From NCBI GenBank assembly GCA_023399455.1, contig JAEWPN010000096.1, positions 1-15,579 on the forward strand: 15,579 nt of DNA. Reading direction: 5' to 3'. How positions within the stretch are numbered: position 1 is the first letter of the stretch; each line of letters starts with the position of its first letter. The position numbers were made by a program, and so were the translations under genes. This document shows positions 1 through 7,161 of this stretch, in pieces. This DNA is from Bacillota bacterium (GTDB taxonomy: Bacteria; Bacillota; Clostridia; Lachnospirales; Lachnospiraceae). A model generated the notes under the pieces. The model did not search any database. It was not told the DNA's origin and was given only the letters and a program-made list of their open reading frames with translations.

Positions 1-659
1 GAAGCGGCTTCCTTCTTCGCCGCCCGTTCTTCCTGAGCCTTTTTTCTTTCTTCCGGATTATATTTCATGTCAAAGATCTCGATTACATCCGCCCCAAAAA
101 TATCATGCATATAGGAATATAAATCGAAATTCGCTTTTTCACTTTCCTCTTTATGGACGAGATTCTTTTTGATCTCTACACGGACGTTCTTCACCCATTC
201 GCCTATCGCTTCAATTTCCCTTGTATTCTGCGCAATTTTCTTATAGCAGACATCCATAGTATCAAGCATGAGCATATAGTTTACATTGTTTATTTCTTCG
301 GGCAAAGTGCGCAGTTCCTCCTGATAAGCCTCCAGCTTCTCATTACAGTCATTGATAAGGCGCCTGTTCTCATCCATTTTCTTCTCTGTTTTGGCGTCGG
401 GATTGTCTCCCAATGACTCTGCCATCTCCATGATCTCTCCCATCAGCTTCTTCTTCAGTCGTCTGATTTCCTTAGACTCAGTATTCAGCTTGCCCTGCCT
501 CTTGACCAGTTCGTTCAGCTTTTCCTCGTTGCGCTTGATCTCCCCTGAAATCTCAGTCTGCGCTTGTGTAAAAAGCTGATGCCATTTATTATCCAGCGTT
601 AAAAGCGGAATTTCCTTTCCCGCTAACGCCACCTTGTATACGTCCTCTGAACGTGCCAT
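1..659 (-). CDS. Coiled-coil protein of unknown function downstream of rex (3' end outside window)
   Basis: An open leftward frame starts with ATG at 659 and runs off the left edge after about 219 codons, so the C-terminus is missing. The protein begins MARSEDVYKVALAGKEIP and is strongly charged and largely helical. A Lys/Glu-rich heptad-like stretch (about residues 38-75) and a second one (about 88-120) suggest coiled coils, and the visible end is a Lys/Glu/Ala-rich tail. There is no signal peptide or membrane segment, so it is probably cytoplasmic. It starts 11 bases after the rex stop codon with a Shine-Dalgarno-like GTGAAGG just upstream, so it is almost certainly co-transcribed with rex. 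I recognise no enzymatic or DNA-binding motif and assign no function. A link to redox control is only guilt by association. Confidence 0.85.
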   Translation of the reverse strand, partial: MARSEDVYKVALAGKEIPLLTLDNKWHQLFTQAQTEISGEIKRNEEKLNELVKRQGKLNTESKEIRRLKKKLMGEIMEMAESLGDNPDAKTEKKMDENRRLINDCNEKLEAYQEELRTLPEEINNVNYMLMLDTMDVCYKKIAQNTREIEAIGEWVKNVRVEIKKNLVHKEESEKANFDLYSYMHDIFGADVIEIFDMKYNPEERKKAQEERAAKKEAA

Positions 660-670
660 ACCCTTCACCC

Positions 671-1315
671 CTATTTCGTATTATCCAATTCAAACCGGCT
701 GATATTATAAGACAGCTTCATCAGACTGTCCGACAGATGGACATTTTCCACCTGAATATTCTCCGGCACATTTAAATCCACATGGGCAAAATTCCAGATA
801 CCCTTGATACCGTAATTCACAAGCTGCTCCGCCACCGTAACCGCCTCTGTCTTCGGTATGGTAAGAACTGCTATATCTATATCGTTATCTTTGACAAACA
901 GCTCCATGCTCTCCATGGGCTGCACCTCAATCCCCCGTATCTTCTTGCCGTGAAGATCGGGATTGTTGTCAAAAAGCCCACGGAACAAAAAGCCTCTCCT
1001 CTCGAAGTTCACATAATTGGCAAGTGCTTGTCCAAGATTCCCTGCTCCGATGATAATCAGATGATGTGTTCTGTCCAATCCTAGTATTTTTCCGATTTCA
1101 TTATGGAGAAATTCAACGTTATATCCATATCCCTGCTGTCCAAATCCACCGAAATTATTAAAATCCTGTCTGATCTGCGAAGCGGTCACCTTCATGATAT
1201 CGCTTAGCTCCTGCGAAGAAACTCTTTCGATTCCCGCATACTTAAGTTCGCTCAGATATCTGAAATATCTGGGTAGACGGCCTATTACAGCTTGAGAAAT
1301 TTCTTTTTCTTCCAC
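671..1315 (-). CDS. rex: Redox-sensing transcriptional repressor Rex
   Basis: Rex is a homodimeric repressor that senses the NADH/NAD+ ratio and in anaerobes controls fermentation and NADH-reoxidation genes; NADH binding releases it from DNA. The 214-residue product has the family's usual length. Residues 1-75 form the winged-helix DNA-binding domain (SAVIGRLPRYFRYL-like opening, then SQIRQDFNNFGGFG). A Rossmann domain follows with the nucleotide loop GAGNLG at 90-95. I chose the GTG at 1315 because AGGGGG (1323-1328) lies 7 bases upstream and because an in-frame ATG at 1375 falls inside the -35 box of the gene's own promoter and so cannot be transcribed. It is divergent from the ABC-F gene, a neighbour also found near rex in Bacillus (ydiF/ydiH region). 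Family assignment is secure; targets are inferred. Confidence 0.96.
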   Translation of the reverse strand: MEEKEISQAVIGRLPRYFRYLSELKYAGIERVSSQELSDIMKVTASQIRQDFNNFGGFGQQGYGYNVEFLHNEIGKILGLDRTHHLIIIGAGNLGQALANYVNFERRGFLFRGLFDNNPDLHGKKIRGIEVQPMESMELFVKDNDIDIAVLTIPKTEAVTVAEQLVNYGIKGIWNFAHVDLNVPENIQVENVHLSDSLMKLSYNISRFELDNTK

Positions 1316-1346
1316 TACACTTCCCCCTATTCGATAATTATCTCTT

Positions 1347-1375
1347 ATTATATAAAACTGATAAAATAATGTCAA
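1347..1375 (-). promoter_or_regulatory. Sigma-A-type promoter of rex
   Basis: On the minus strand a perfect TTGACA (1370-1375) and a perfect TATAAT (1347-1352) are separated by 17 bases. This predicts a transcript start near 1340 and a short leader of about 25 bases before the GTG start of rex. The -35 box is one arm of the inverted repeat shared with the divergent promoter. Confidence 0.88.
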
Positions 1376-1385
1376 TGAATTGACA
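1370..1385. promoter_or_regulatory. Inverted repeat over both -35 boxes, candidate Rex operator
   Basis: The sequence TGTCAA-TGAA-TTGACA is a perfect 6-base inverted repeat with a 4-base spacer. The Rex site described in clostridia is TTGTTAA-N4-TTAACAA, with the same spacing and polarity; each half here differs from the core TGTTAA by one base. Binding here would cover both -35 elements and could silence rex and the ABC-F gene together. The symmetry could also arise simply because two divergent consensus -35 hexamers abut, so the operator role is inference. Confidence 0.5.
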
Positions 1386-1408
1386 GAGTCTTTTATCCTA
1401 TGTAAAAT
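1380..1408 (+). promoter_or_regulatory. Sigma-A-type promoter of the ABC-F gene
   Basis: On the plus strand TTGACA (1380-1385) and TAAAAT (1403-1408) are 17 bases apart, predicting a start near 1415. This lies 180 bases ahead of the ABC-F start codon, leaving a long leader. It is back to back with the rex promoter, the two -35 boxes being only 4 bases apart. Confidence 0.75.
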
Positions 1409-1414
1409 AAATGT

Positions 1415-1596
1415 TGCTGTTCACTTCGTTCGCCGTAACACATGATTTCTGCATTTAAATTCGCTTCGCGAAGCAAAAATCATCTCTTGAGCCACGTTCT
1501 TACGCAGCTTAACAGCAAGTGTTAAGCTACTGTGTGGACAGTAATAAATATATTCTACCGTTTCTATCAGGCAGTTTTTGTATGAGGAGTATAAAC
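1415..1596 (+). promoter_or_regulatory. Structured 5' leader of the ABC-F gene
   Basis: The predicted leader of about 180 bases contains two clear inverted repeats. In the first, ATGATTT (1442-1448) can pair with AAATCAT (1477-1483) around an inner 12-base palindrome GCTTCGCGAAGC (1463-1474). In the second, AGCTTAACA (1506-1514) pairs with TGTTAAGCT (1520-1528) across a 5-base loop. Neither is followed by a clean U-tract, and no convincing leader peptide lies after the predicted start. Leaders of some ABC-F genes work by ribosome-dependent attenuation; whether this one does is unknown. Confidence 0.4.
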
Positions 1597-3510
1597 ATGA
1601 TATTATCTTGTCAAAATATTAGCAAAGCATTCAATGAAAAAAGCATATTAAAAAACATATCCTTTCACATAGAAGACTATGATAAGGCCGCAATCGTCGG
1701 CATTAACGGAGCAGGAAAAACCACGCTTCTTAGGATCATCGTCGGAGAAATGACAGCCGACGAGGGTATTGTCGTTTTTTCCAAGGATAAAACCTTCGGC
1801 TATCTGTCCCAGCATCAGTCTGTAGACAGCGGCGGCACGATTTATGACGAGCTCTTATCTGTCAAAAAGGAGCTGATTCTTATCGAGTCACAGCTCCGTC
1901 AGACGGAACTGCAAATGAAGGCTTCCTCCGGAACAGAATTGGAAAAGTTGATGGAATCCTATTCTCTGCTCACCCATCAGTTCGAGCAGGGGGGCGGCTA
2001 TGCATATCGCAGTGAACTCATCGGAGTCTTAAAAGGCTTAGGCTTTGCGGAAAGCGATTTTACCAAATCAGTCTCCACCCTCTCCGGAGGACAGAAGACA
2101 CGTGTTGCCCTGGGCAAACTTCTTTTATTAAAGCCGGATTTGATCATGCTGGATGAGCCCACCAACCACTTGGATATGTCTTCCATTACATGGCTGGAAA
2201 CTTATCTATTAAACTATAAAGGTGCGGTTATCATCGTATCCCACGACCGCTATTTTCTCGATCGTATTTCCAATAAAATCATTGAAATCGACCAGACAAA
2301 AGCCTCCGTATTTTCCGGCAATTACAGCGATTATGCTGTGAAAAAGGAGTTGATTCGCACCGCCGCCCTGAAAGCTTACATGAACCAGCAGCAGGAAATC
2401 CGGCACCAGGAGGAAGTCATCCAGAAGTTAAAGTCATTCAACCGCGAAAAATCCATCAAACGCGCCGAAAGCCGTGAAAAGATGTTAGATAAAATCGAGG
2501 TTCTGGAAAAGCCCACGGAAGCTCCTACGGATATGAACATCCGCTTAGAGCCCAAATATATAAGCGGCAACGACGTTCTTCACGGAGAAAACCTCTCCAA
2601 AGCCTTCGGCCCTCTCTCGCTGTTTCGTGACATCAGTTTCGATATAAAGCGCGGGGAGCATGTTGCTGTCATCGGCGATAACGGTACGGGAAAAACCACT
2701 ATCCTGAAAATCATTAACGGTCTGGTCCCTGCCGATTCCGGCACCATTAAAACCGGCAGCAACGTTCACATCGGCTATTATGATCAGGAGCACAACGTGC
2801 TGCATAAGGAAAAGACTTTATTCGAGGAAATTTCCGACGATTATCCGACCCTAAACAATACGGAAATCCGAAATACTCTCGCTGCCTTTCTTTTTACCGG
2901 CGATGATGTGTTCAAGCGTATCTGTGACTTGAGCGGCGGAGAAAGAGGTCGGGTTTCTCTTGCTAAATTAATGCTTTCGGAATCTAATTTCCTCATCCTC
3001 GACGAGCCTACCAACCATTTGGACATTGCTTCCAAGGAGATTTTAGAGGACGCCATAAATAACTATACGGGCACGGTTCTCTACGTATCCCATGACCGTT
3101 ATTTCATCAACAGAACCGCCTCCCGTATTCTGGAACTGGCAAACGGCACACTCATCAACTATCTGGGAAACTACGACTATTATTTGGAAAAGAAGCCTCA
3201 GCTATCCTCCGCATACGCTGCCGTCTCTCCTTCACCTTCTATGGAGAACAATTCCGTCTCCAAGCAGGATTGGAAGGAGCAAAAAGAACAGCAGGCGAAG
3301 CAGCGCAGAAAAGAAAACGAGCTGAAACGCATCGAATACAGAATTGAGGTTTTGGAAAACCGCGAGGCCGAAATCGATGAGCTCATGGTTCTTCCTGATG
3401 TCTGTACGAACGTAGTCAAGCTTCAAGAGCTTTCCAGGGAAAAGGAAAGCATCTCTGCGGAAATCGAAGGCCTGCTGAACCGCTGGGAGGAACTTGAGTC
3501 CGAGGACTGA
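1597..3510 (+). CDS. ABC-F family ATPase (YdiF/Uup-like), ribosome-associated
   Basis: A 637-residue soluble protein with two ABC ATPase domains and no membrane segments, the ABC-F layout. These proteins bind the ribosomal E site and act as translation factors or, in some lineages, protect against ribosome-targeting antibiotics. Domain 1 has Walker A GINGAGKT (35-42), signature LSGGQ (162-166), Walker B with LDE (185-187) and switch His216. A charged linker follows (about 245-325). Domain 2 has GDNGTGKT (360-367), LSGGE (445-449), LDE (468-470) and His499. A Lys/Glu-rich C-terminal coiled coil (about 555-637) resembles that of Uup and YdiF. I chose the ATG at 1597 because GAGGAG (1584-1589) lies 7 bases upstream; an in-frame ATG at 1582 overlaps that site. 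The rex neighbourhood favours a housekeeping role over resistance. Confidence 0.93.
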   Translation: MILSCQNISKAFNEKSILKNISFHIEDYDKAAIVGINGAGKTTLLRIIVGEMTADEGIVVFSKDKTFGYLSQHQSVDSGGTIYDELLSVKKELILIESQLRQTELQMKASSGTELEKLMESYSLLTHQFEQGGGYAYRSELIGVLKGLGFAESDFTKSVSTLSGGQKTRVALGKLLLLKPDLIMLDEPTNHLDMSSITWLETYLLNYKGAVIIVSHDRYFLDRISNKIIEIDQTKASVFSGNYSDYAVKKELIRTAALKAYMNQQQEIRHQEEVIQKLKSFNREKSIKRAESREKMLDKIEVLEKPTEAPTDMNIRLEPKYISGNDVLHGENLSKAFGPLSLFRDISFDIKRGEHVAVIGDNGTGKTTILKIINGLVPADSGTIKTGSNVHIGYYDQEHNVLHKEKTLFEEISDDYPTLNNTEIRNTLAAFLFTGDDVFKRICDLSGGERGRVSLAKLMLSESNFLILDEPTNHLDIASKEILEDAINNYTGTVLYVSHDRYFINRTASRILELANGTLINYLGNYDYYLEKKPQLSSAYAAVSPSPSMENNSVSKQDWKEQKEQQAKQRRKENELKRIEYRIEVLENREAEIDELMVLPDVCTNVVKLQELSREKESISAEIEGLLNRWEELESED

Positions 3511-3523
3511 TTGTATCGTGTAT

Positions 3524-3569
3524 AAAAAAACCGGCATGCTTCACTCAACAACAAGGCATGCCGGCTTTT
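3524..3569. terminator. Bidirectional intrinsic terminator
   Basis: CCGGCATGC (3531-3539) and GCATGCCGG (3556-3564) form a 9-base perfect stem. On the minus strand it is followed by seven T's (complement of 3524-3530), ending the citrate operon after icd. On the plus strand it is followed by CTTTTAT and a further T-rich stretch to 3581, ending the ABC-F transcript. It sits between two convergent stop codons at 3510 and 3586. Confidence 0.9.
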
Positions 3570-3585
3570 ATCGTCCTTTTTGCAA

Positions 3586-4791
3586 TTACATAGCTTCGTA
3601 TGTCTTTCGAACCGCTTTGATAAAGTCCCCGCTGTTTAACACCGTTACGTCCTTAAGCGTCGTAATCAGCGCAAGATCCTTCGTCATCTTACCCTCTTCG
3701 ATGGTGGAAAGAGTCGCTCTCTCCAGCTTATCTGCAAAAGTTACCAGTTCCCTTGTTCCGTCCAGCTCTCCTCTTTTCCTGAGAGCTCCCGTCCATGCGA
3801 AAATAGTCGCTACGGAATTGGTGGATGTCTCTTCCCCCTTTAAATGCTTGTAATAATGTCTTTGCACCGTACCGTGAGCCGCTTCGTATTCGTATACTCC
3901 GGTTGGAGATACGAGTACGGAGGTCATCATAGCAAGAGAACCGAATGCCGAGGATACCATATCGCTCATCACATCACCATCATAATTCTTGCACGCCCAT
4001 ATAAATCCGCCTTTAGCCTTCATAACGCGGGCTACGATATCGTCAATTAGACTGTAAAAATATTCGATTCCTGCCGATTCAAATCTCTCTTTATATTCCT
4101 TTTCATATATTTCCTGAAAAATATCCTTGAAATCATGATCATACTTTTTCGAAATCGTATCCTTTGCTCCGAACCAAAGGTCCTGTTTCGTATCGAGCGC
4201 ATAGTTAAAACACGCCTTCGCAAAGCTTGCTATGGAAGCATCCGTATTATGTACGCCCTGTAAAACGCCTTCGCCTTTAAAATCATGAATCACTTCACTC
4301 GTTACCGTTCCATCGACAGCCGTAAAGACTAACTCCGCCTTACCTGCTCCCGGTATCTTCATTTCTACATTTTTATAAATATCGCCATACGCATGACGCG
4401 CTATGGTAATGGGCTCCTCCCAGTTCTTTACACAAGGCTCGATGCCTTTTACTACAATAGGTGCACGAAATACCGTACCATCCAAAATAGAACGAATCGT
4501 TCCGTTAGGGCTTTTCCACATTTCTTTCAGCTGGTATTCCGTCATTCTGGCCGTATTGGGAGTAATCGTTGCACACTTTACCGCCACTCCGTATTTCTTT
4601 GTAGCTTCCGCAGAATCCACCGTTACCTGATCGTCTGTTTCATTGCGGTGTTCCAAACCAAGGTCGTAGTACTCCGTCTTCAAATCGATGAAGGGAAGCA
4701 GAAGCTCCTCTTTAATGATCTGCCAGAGGATTCTCGTCATCTCGTCCCCGTCCATTTCTACAAGGGGAGTTACCATTTTAATCTTGTCCAT
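3586..4791 (-). CDS. icd: NADP-dependent isocitrate dehydrogenase, eukaryotic-like homodimeric type
   Basis: Catalyses oxidative decarboxylation of isocitrate to 2-oxoglutarate with reduction of NADP+. The 401-residue protein follows the mammalian cytosolic IDH layout rather than the E. coli Icd type. Substrate-binding features include KCATITP (72-78), SPNGTIR (94-100), Arg109 and Arg132-Tyr135. The metal-binding region is IDDIVA (Asp250-Asp251) and NYDGDVMSD (Asp273, Asp277). EAAHGTV (303-309) is followed by Arg311-His312, the positions that favour NADP over NAD in this subfamily. A GGAGTG site precedes the start. It is the last gene of the operon, 120 bases after gntR, and ends 16 bases before the shared terminator. 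Beside a citrate-forming enzyme, its role is the oxidative route to 2-oxoglutarate for glutamate synthesis and NADPH supply. Confidence 0.96.
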   Translation of the reverse strand: MDKIKMVTPLVEMDGDEMTRILWQIIKEELLLPFIDLKTEYYDLGLEHRNETDDQVTVDSAEATKKYGVAVKCATITPNTARMTEYQLKEMWKSPNGTIRSILDGTVFRAPIVVKGIEPCVKNWEEPITIARHAYGDIYKNVEMKIPGAGKAELVFTAVDGTVTSEVIHDFKGEGVLQGVHNTDASIASFAKACFNYALDTKQDLWFGAKDTISKKYDHDFKDIFQEIYEKEYKERFESAGIEYFYSLIDDIVARVMKAKGGFIWACKNYDGDVMSDMVSSAFGSLAMMTSVLVSPTGVYEYEAAHGTVQRHYYKHLKGEETSTNSVATIFAWTGALRKRGELDGTRELVTFADKLERATLSTIEEGKMTKDLALITTLKDVTVLNSGDFIKAVRKTYEAM

Positions 4792-4911
4792 TCCTACACT
4801 CCTTATATCTAATGTGCTGTCTAGTTCATCTTCATCTATGCTGATTATGAACGGGACGGTACACTAATCTTTCCACCTGTTATCTTACTATCTGCCGGCA
4901 TCCTTGTCCCG

Positions 4912-5607
4912 TCAATTTTCACTGGTGCCGTAGATATTGTACAGTCCGTTCTTTACCATATTGTCATAAGCATTGATGATATGCCTGTTCGCAAGCTCCT
5001 GCGCCTTGTCCTTATCCTTCTCCTTAATCGCTTCCATAATGCTCCTATGCTCGTTATTGGAGGTCTTTCCTCTTCCCCCGTTGGTCAACGTCTTCTTCCT
5101 GACCCTCAGCACATATTCGTGAAAATCAACGAGCAAGCGTTCTAACTGCTTGCTGTTGCATGCCTCATATAAAATATGATGAAAACGGTTATCTAAATCT
5201 GCCATCTGATCCAGATGCCCTTTTGACGCATGGAAATCGGCCAGATATACATTCTCCTCCAGCTCTTCGAGCTGCTCTTTGGTAATGTTTTCTGTTGCCC
5301 ATTTGGCACAAAGCCCCTCCAAAAGAGAACGAATCATATAAATATCCTGAACATCCTTAGCGGTAATTCCGGTTACATAAGCTCCCTTGTTAGGTACGAT
5401 CTGAATCAGCCCCTCCAGCTCCAGCTGGCGGAACGCCTCCCTCACCGGAGTCCTGCTTACTCCCAGCTCCTCACCGATAGCTATTTCTTTAAGTTCCTCG
5501 TGGTCTTTATACTTTCCGTTTAATATATCTTCCCGTATTTTATTGAATACCCGTCCCCTCAAGGAATACTTATCAGTGACCTCCTGCTTTACATCATAAC
5601 CTGCCAT
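4912..5607 (-). CDS. GntR-family regulator with FCD ligand domain, probable regulator of the citrate operon
   Basis: A 231-residue GntR/FCD transcription factor. Residues about 16-83 form the winged helix (LRGRVFNKIREDIL, then LGVSRTPVREAFRQLELEGLI, the GntR signature). Residues about 88-220 form the all-helical FCD domain, with the metal and ligand residues in place: Asp139 and His143 (DNRFH), His187 (EHRSI) and His209. FCD proteins bind small carboxylates through this metal site; the citrate-responsive CitO of enterococci is of this class. It lies between the citrate synthase and isocitrate dehydrogenase genes, so control of its own operon by a tricarboxylate or 2-oxoglutarate is a reasonable inference. 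The Shine-Dalgarno is weak (AAAGG about 12 bases upstream), which suggests low translation, as fits a regulator. The ligand is not determinable from sequence. Confidence 0.92.
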   Translation of the reverse strand: MAGYDVKQEVTDKYSLRGRVFNKIREDILNGKYKDHEELKEIAIGEELGVSRTPVREAFRQLELEGLIQIVPNKGAYVTGITAKDVQDIYMIRSLLEGLCAKWATENITKEQLEELEENVYLADFHASKGHLDQMADLDNRFHHILYEACNSKQLERLLVDFHEYVLRVRKKTLTNGGRGKTSNNEHRSIMEAIKEKDKDKAQELANRHIINAYDNMVKNGLYNIYGTSEN

Positions 5608-5646
5608 TCTTTAACCATGCCTTTCTCGTAGCTTATAAACAATTTA

Positions 5647-7059
5647 TCAGCCGATTGTAAGGTTCAGTTTTTCACATGCCGCATTGATTTGGTCGATCAA
5701 CTCTTCGTCCGTCAGCACTGTAATCCGTCCGCCGGCATATTCTTCATCCACCCACTTCTTCACTTCCTGCACCAGTACGGAGTTCTTATCCACCTGCTTA
5801 TCATCGTGCAGCTTGAAATACGTATTCATCCAGTGAGCGATTCCCGCCAGACCGGAGGTATCGCTTACCGCACAGAGCACTGGCCTGTTTAAAAACTTCT
5901 CCGTATCAAATATATTATATATTTCTTCATTTTTGAGTAAACCGTCCGCATGGATGCCTGCTCTGGTAACGTTAAAATTCTTACCGACAAACGGCGTTCT
6001 CGGAGGTATCTCGTATCCGATTTCTTTCTCGAAATAATCCGCCAGTTCCGTGATAACAGTTGTATCCATGCCGTCTAAGGTACCTTTCAGCTGTGCATAC
6101 TCGAATACCATCGCTTCTAACGGAGTGTTGCCGGTACGCTCGCCAATACCAAACAACGACGTATTCACGCCCGCACATCCGTACAGCCATGCTGTAGTAG
6201 AATTTGCTACCGCTTTATAAAAGTCGTTGTGTCCGTGCCATTCGATCAGCGCATGCGGAACGCCCGCATGTGTATGAATCGCATAGATGATACCTTGCAC
6301 GCTTCTGGGTATTACTGCCCCCGCATAGTTTACACCATATCCCATCGTATCGCAAGCCCGTATTTTAATAGGAATATTATATTCCTCCATCAATTTCATG
6401 AGTTCCACACAAAACGGCACTACAAAGCCGTAAATATCAGCCCTCGTAATATCCTCTAAATGGCATCTGGGGCTGATTCCCTCCTCCAGACACTCTCGGA
6501 TAACACTTAAGTAATGTTCCATTGCCTGTCTTCTCGTCATCTTGAGCTTTAAGAAAATATGATAATCTGAGCAGCTTACGAGAATCCCCGTCTCCTTCAT
6601 TCCTATTTCCTTTACCAGCTTAAAGTCTTCCTTACTCGCCCGTATCCAGCTGGTTACCTCGGGGAATTGATATCCCCGCTCCATACATTTGTAAACAGCA
6701 TCTCTATCCTTCTTGCTATATAAGAAAAATTCGCTGGCACGAATCAATCCGTTAGGGCCGCCGAGCTTGTGGAGGTAGTCATAAATTGTTACAATTTGCT
6801 CCGTCGTATAGGGCGCTCTGGATTGCTGTCCATCACGAAATGTTGTATCCGTAATCCATATTTCTTTGGGTACATTATGCGGTACGATTCTGTCGTTGAA
6901 CGGAATCTTGGGGATTTCCGAATAAGGGAACATGTTGCGGAAGACATTGGGCTTTTCCACGTCATCCAAAATATACATATGCTCCTCTATTTGAAGAAGA
7001 TTATTTTTTTCATTCATCGTCACAGGACGGTTTTCAAATGTGCTGTTATTTTCTCTCAT
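5647..7059 (-). CDS. DRE-TIM acyltransferase, probable (Re)-citrate synthase
   Basis: Condenses acetyl-CoA with a 2-oxoacid; here most likely oxaloacetate, giving citrate. The 470-residue protein has the HMGL-like TIM barrel of homocitrate and isopropylmalate synthases (about 64-330). DTTFRDGQQ (71-79) supplies the catalytic Arg75 and metal Asp76, HGH (275-277) the metal histidines, and GIGERTGNTPLE (304-315) closes the barrel. The remaining 140 residues do not look like the usual LeuA regulatory domain. The (Re)-citrate synthase of Clostridium kluyveri belongs to this family rather than to the Si-type citrate synthases. The gene leads an operon with icd and lies near no leucine or lysine genes, which favours citrate over isopropylmalate or homocitrate. 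The start at 7059 follows GGAGG; an ATG at 7083 in frame lacks such a site. Family is certain, substrate inferred. Confidence 0.85.
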   Translation of the reverse strand: MRENNSTFENRPVTMNEKNNLLQIEEHMYILDDVEKPNVFRNMFPYSEIPKIPFNDRIVPHNVPKEIWITDTTFRDGQQSRAPYTTEQIVTIYDYLHKLGGPNGLIRASEFFLYSKKDRDAVYKCMERGYQFPEVTSWIRASKEDFKLVKEIGMKETGILVSCSDYHIFLKLKMTRRQAMEHYLSVIRECLEEGISPRCHLEDITRADIYGFVVPFCVELMKLMEEYNIPIKIRACDTMGYGVNYAGAVIPRSVQGIIYAIHTHAGVPHALIEWHGHNDFYKAVANSTTAWLYGCAGVNTSLFGIGERTGNTPLEAMVFEYAQLKGTLDGMDTTVITELADYFEKEIGYEIPPRTPFVGKNFNVTRAGIHADGLLKNEEIYNIFDTEKFLNRPVLCAVSDTSGLAGIAHWMNTYFKLHDDKQVDKNSVLVQEVKKWVDEEYAGGRITVLTDEELIDQINAACEKLNLTIG

Positions 7060-7119
7060 AGTACCTCCATTCTGCCCTAACATACGGCAAGCCGCTTCCT
7101 CTTTGAAACGCTAGGTATT

Positions 7120-7131
7120 ATTGTATACAAT
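7120..7131. promoter_or_regulatory. Perfect 12-base palindrome over the -10 box, candidate GntR operator
   Basis: ATTGTATACAAT is fully self-complementary and covers the -10 hexamer. FCD-type GntR regulators typically bind short palindromes of the form TNGT-N3-ACNA or TTGTATACAA-like sites, and the operon encodes such a regulator. A protein bound here would block RNA polymerase directly. Assignment to the gntR product is inference from position and shape. Confidence 0.55.
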
Positions 7132-7148
7132 CATACGATTCATGTCAA
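7120..7148 (-). promoter_or_regulatory. Promoter of the citrate synthase - gntR - icd operon
   Basis: On the minus strand TTGACA (7143-7148) and TACAAT (7120-7125) are spaced by 17 bases. The predicted start near 7113 leaves a leader of about 54 bases before the start codon at 7059. The -35 box lies only 13 bases from the stop codon of the upstream protease gene, and no terminator separates them. Confidence 0.82.
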
Positions 7149-7161
7149 TATATAAATTGTA

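Noticed and set aside
1316..1375. Longer Rex reading frame starting at the ATG at 1375
   Set aside because: That ATG overlaps the -35 box of the rex promoter, so it lies upstream of the predicted transcript start; the GTG at 1315 gives the normal family length.
1411..1458. 15-codon ORF just after the ABC-F -10 box as a possible leader peptide
   Set aside because: Its ATG lies only two bases after the -10 box, upstream of the predicted transcript start, and it has no ribosome-binding site.
1506..1528. CTTAACA...TGTTAAG hairpin as a second Rex operator
   Set aside because: The half-sites point the wrong way for Rex (TTAACA...TGTTAA instead of TGTTAA...TTAACA); more likely an RNA hairpin.
1519..1596. 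Upstream extension of the ABC-F frame from a GTG at 1519 (26 extra residues)
   Set aside because: The extra residues do not look like an ABC-F N-terminus, the GTG sits in the loop of a hairpin, and the ATG at 1597 has a good Shine-Dalgarno with correct spacing.
4851..4912. Inverted repeat ACGGGAC/GTCCCGT and inner palindrome TGCCGGCA between gntR and icd, as a riboswitch or terminator
   Set aside because: The stem is 7 bases with a 48-base loop, has no U-tract, and matches no riboswitch core I can recognise; probably chance or minor structure.
5647..7059. Annotation as 2-isopropylmalate synthase (leuA) or homocitrate synthase
   Set aside because: The family fits, but no leucine, lysine or nitrogen-fixation genes are near, the usual LeuA regulatory domain is not apparent, and the operon partner is isocitrate dehydrogenase. 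It cannot be fully excluded from sequence alone.
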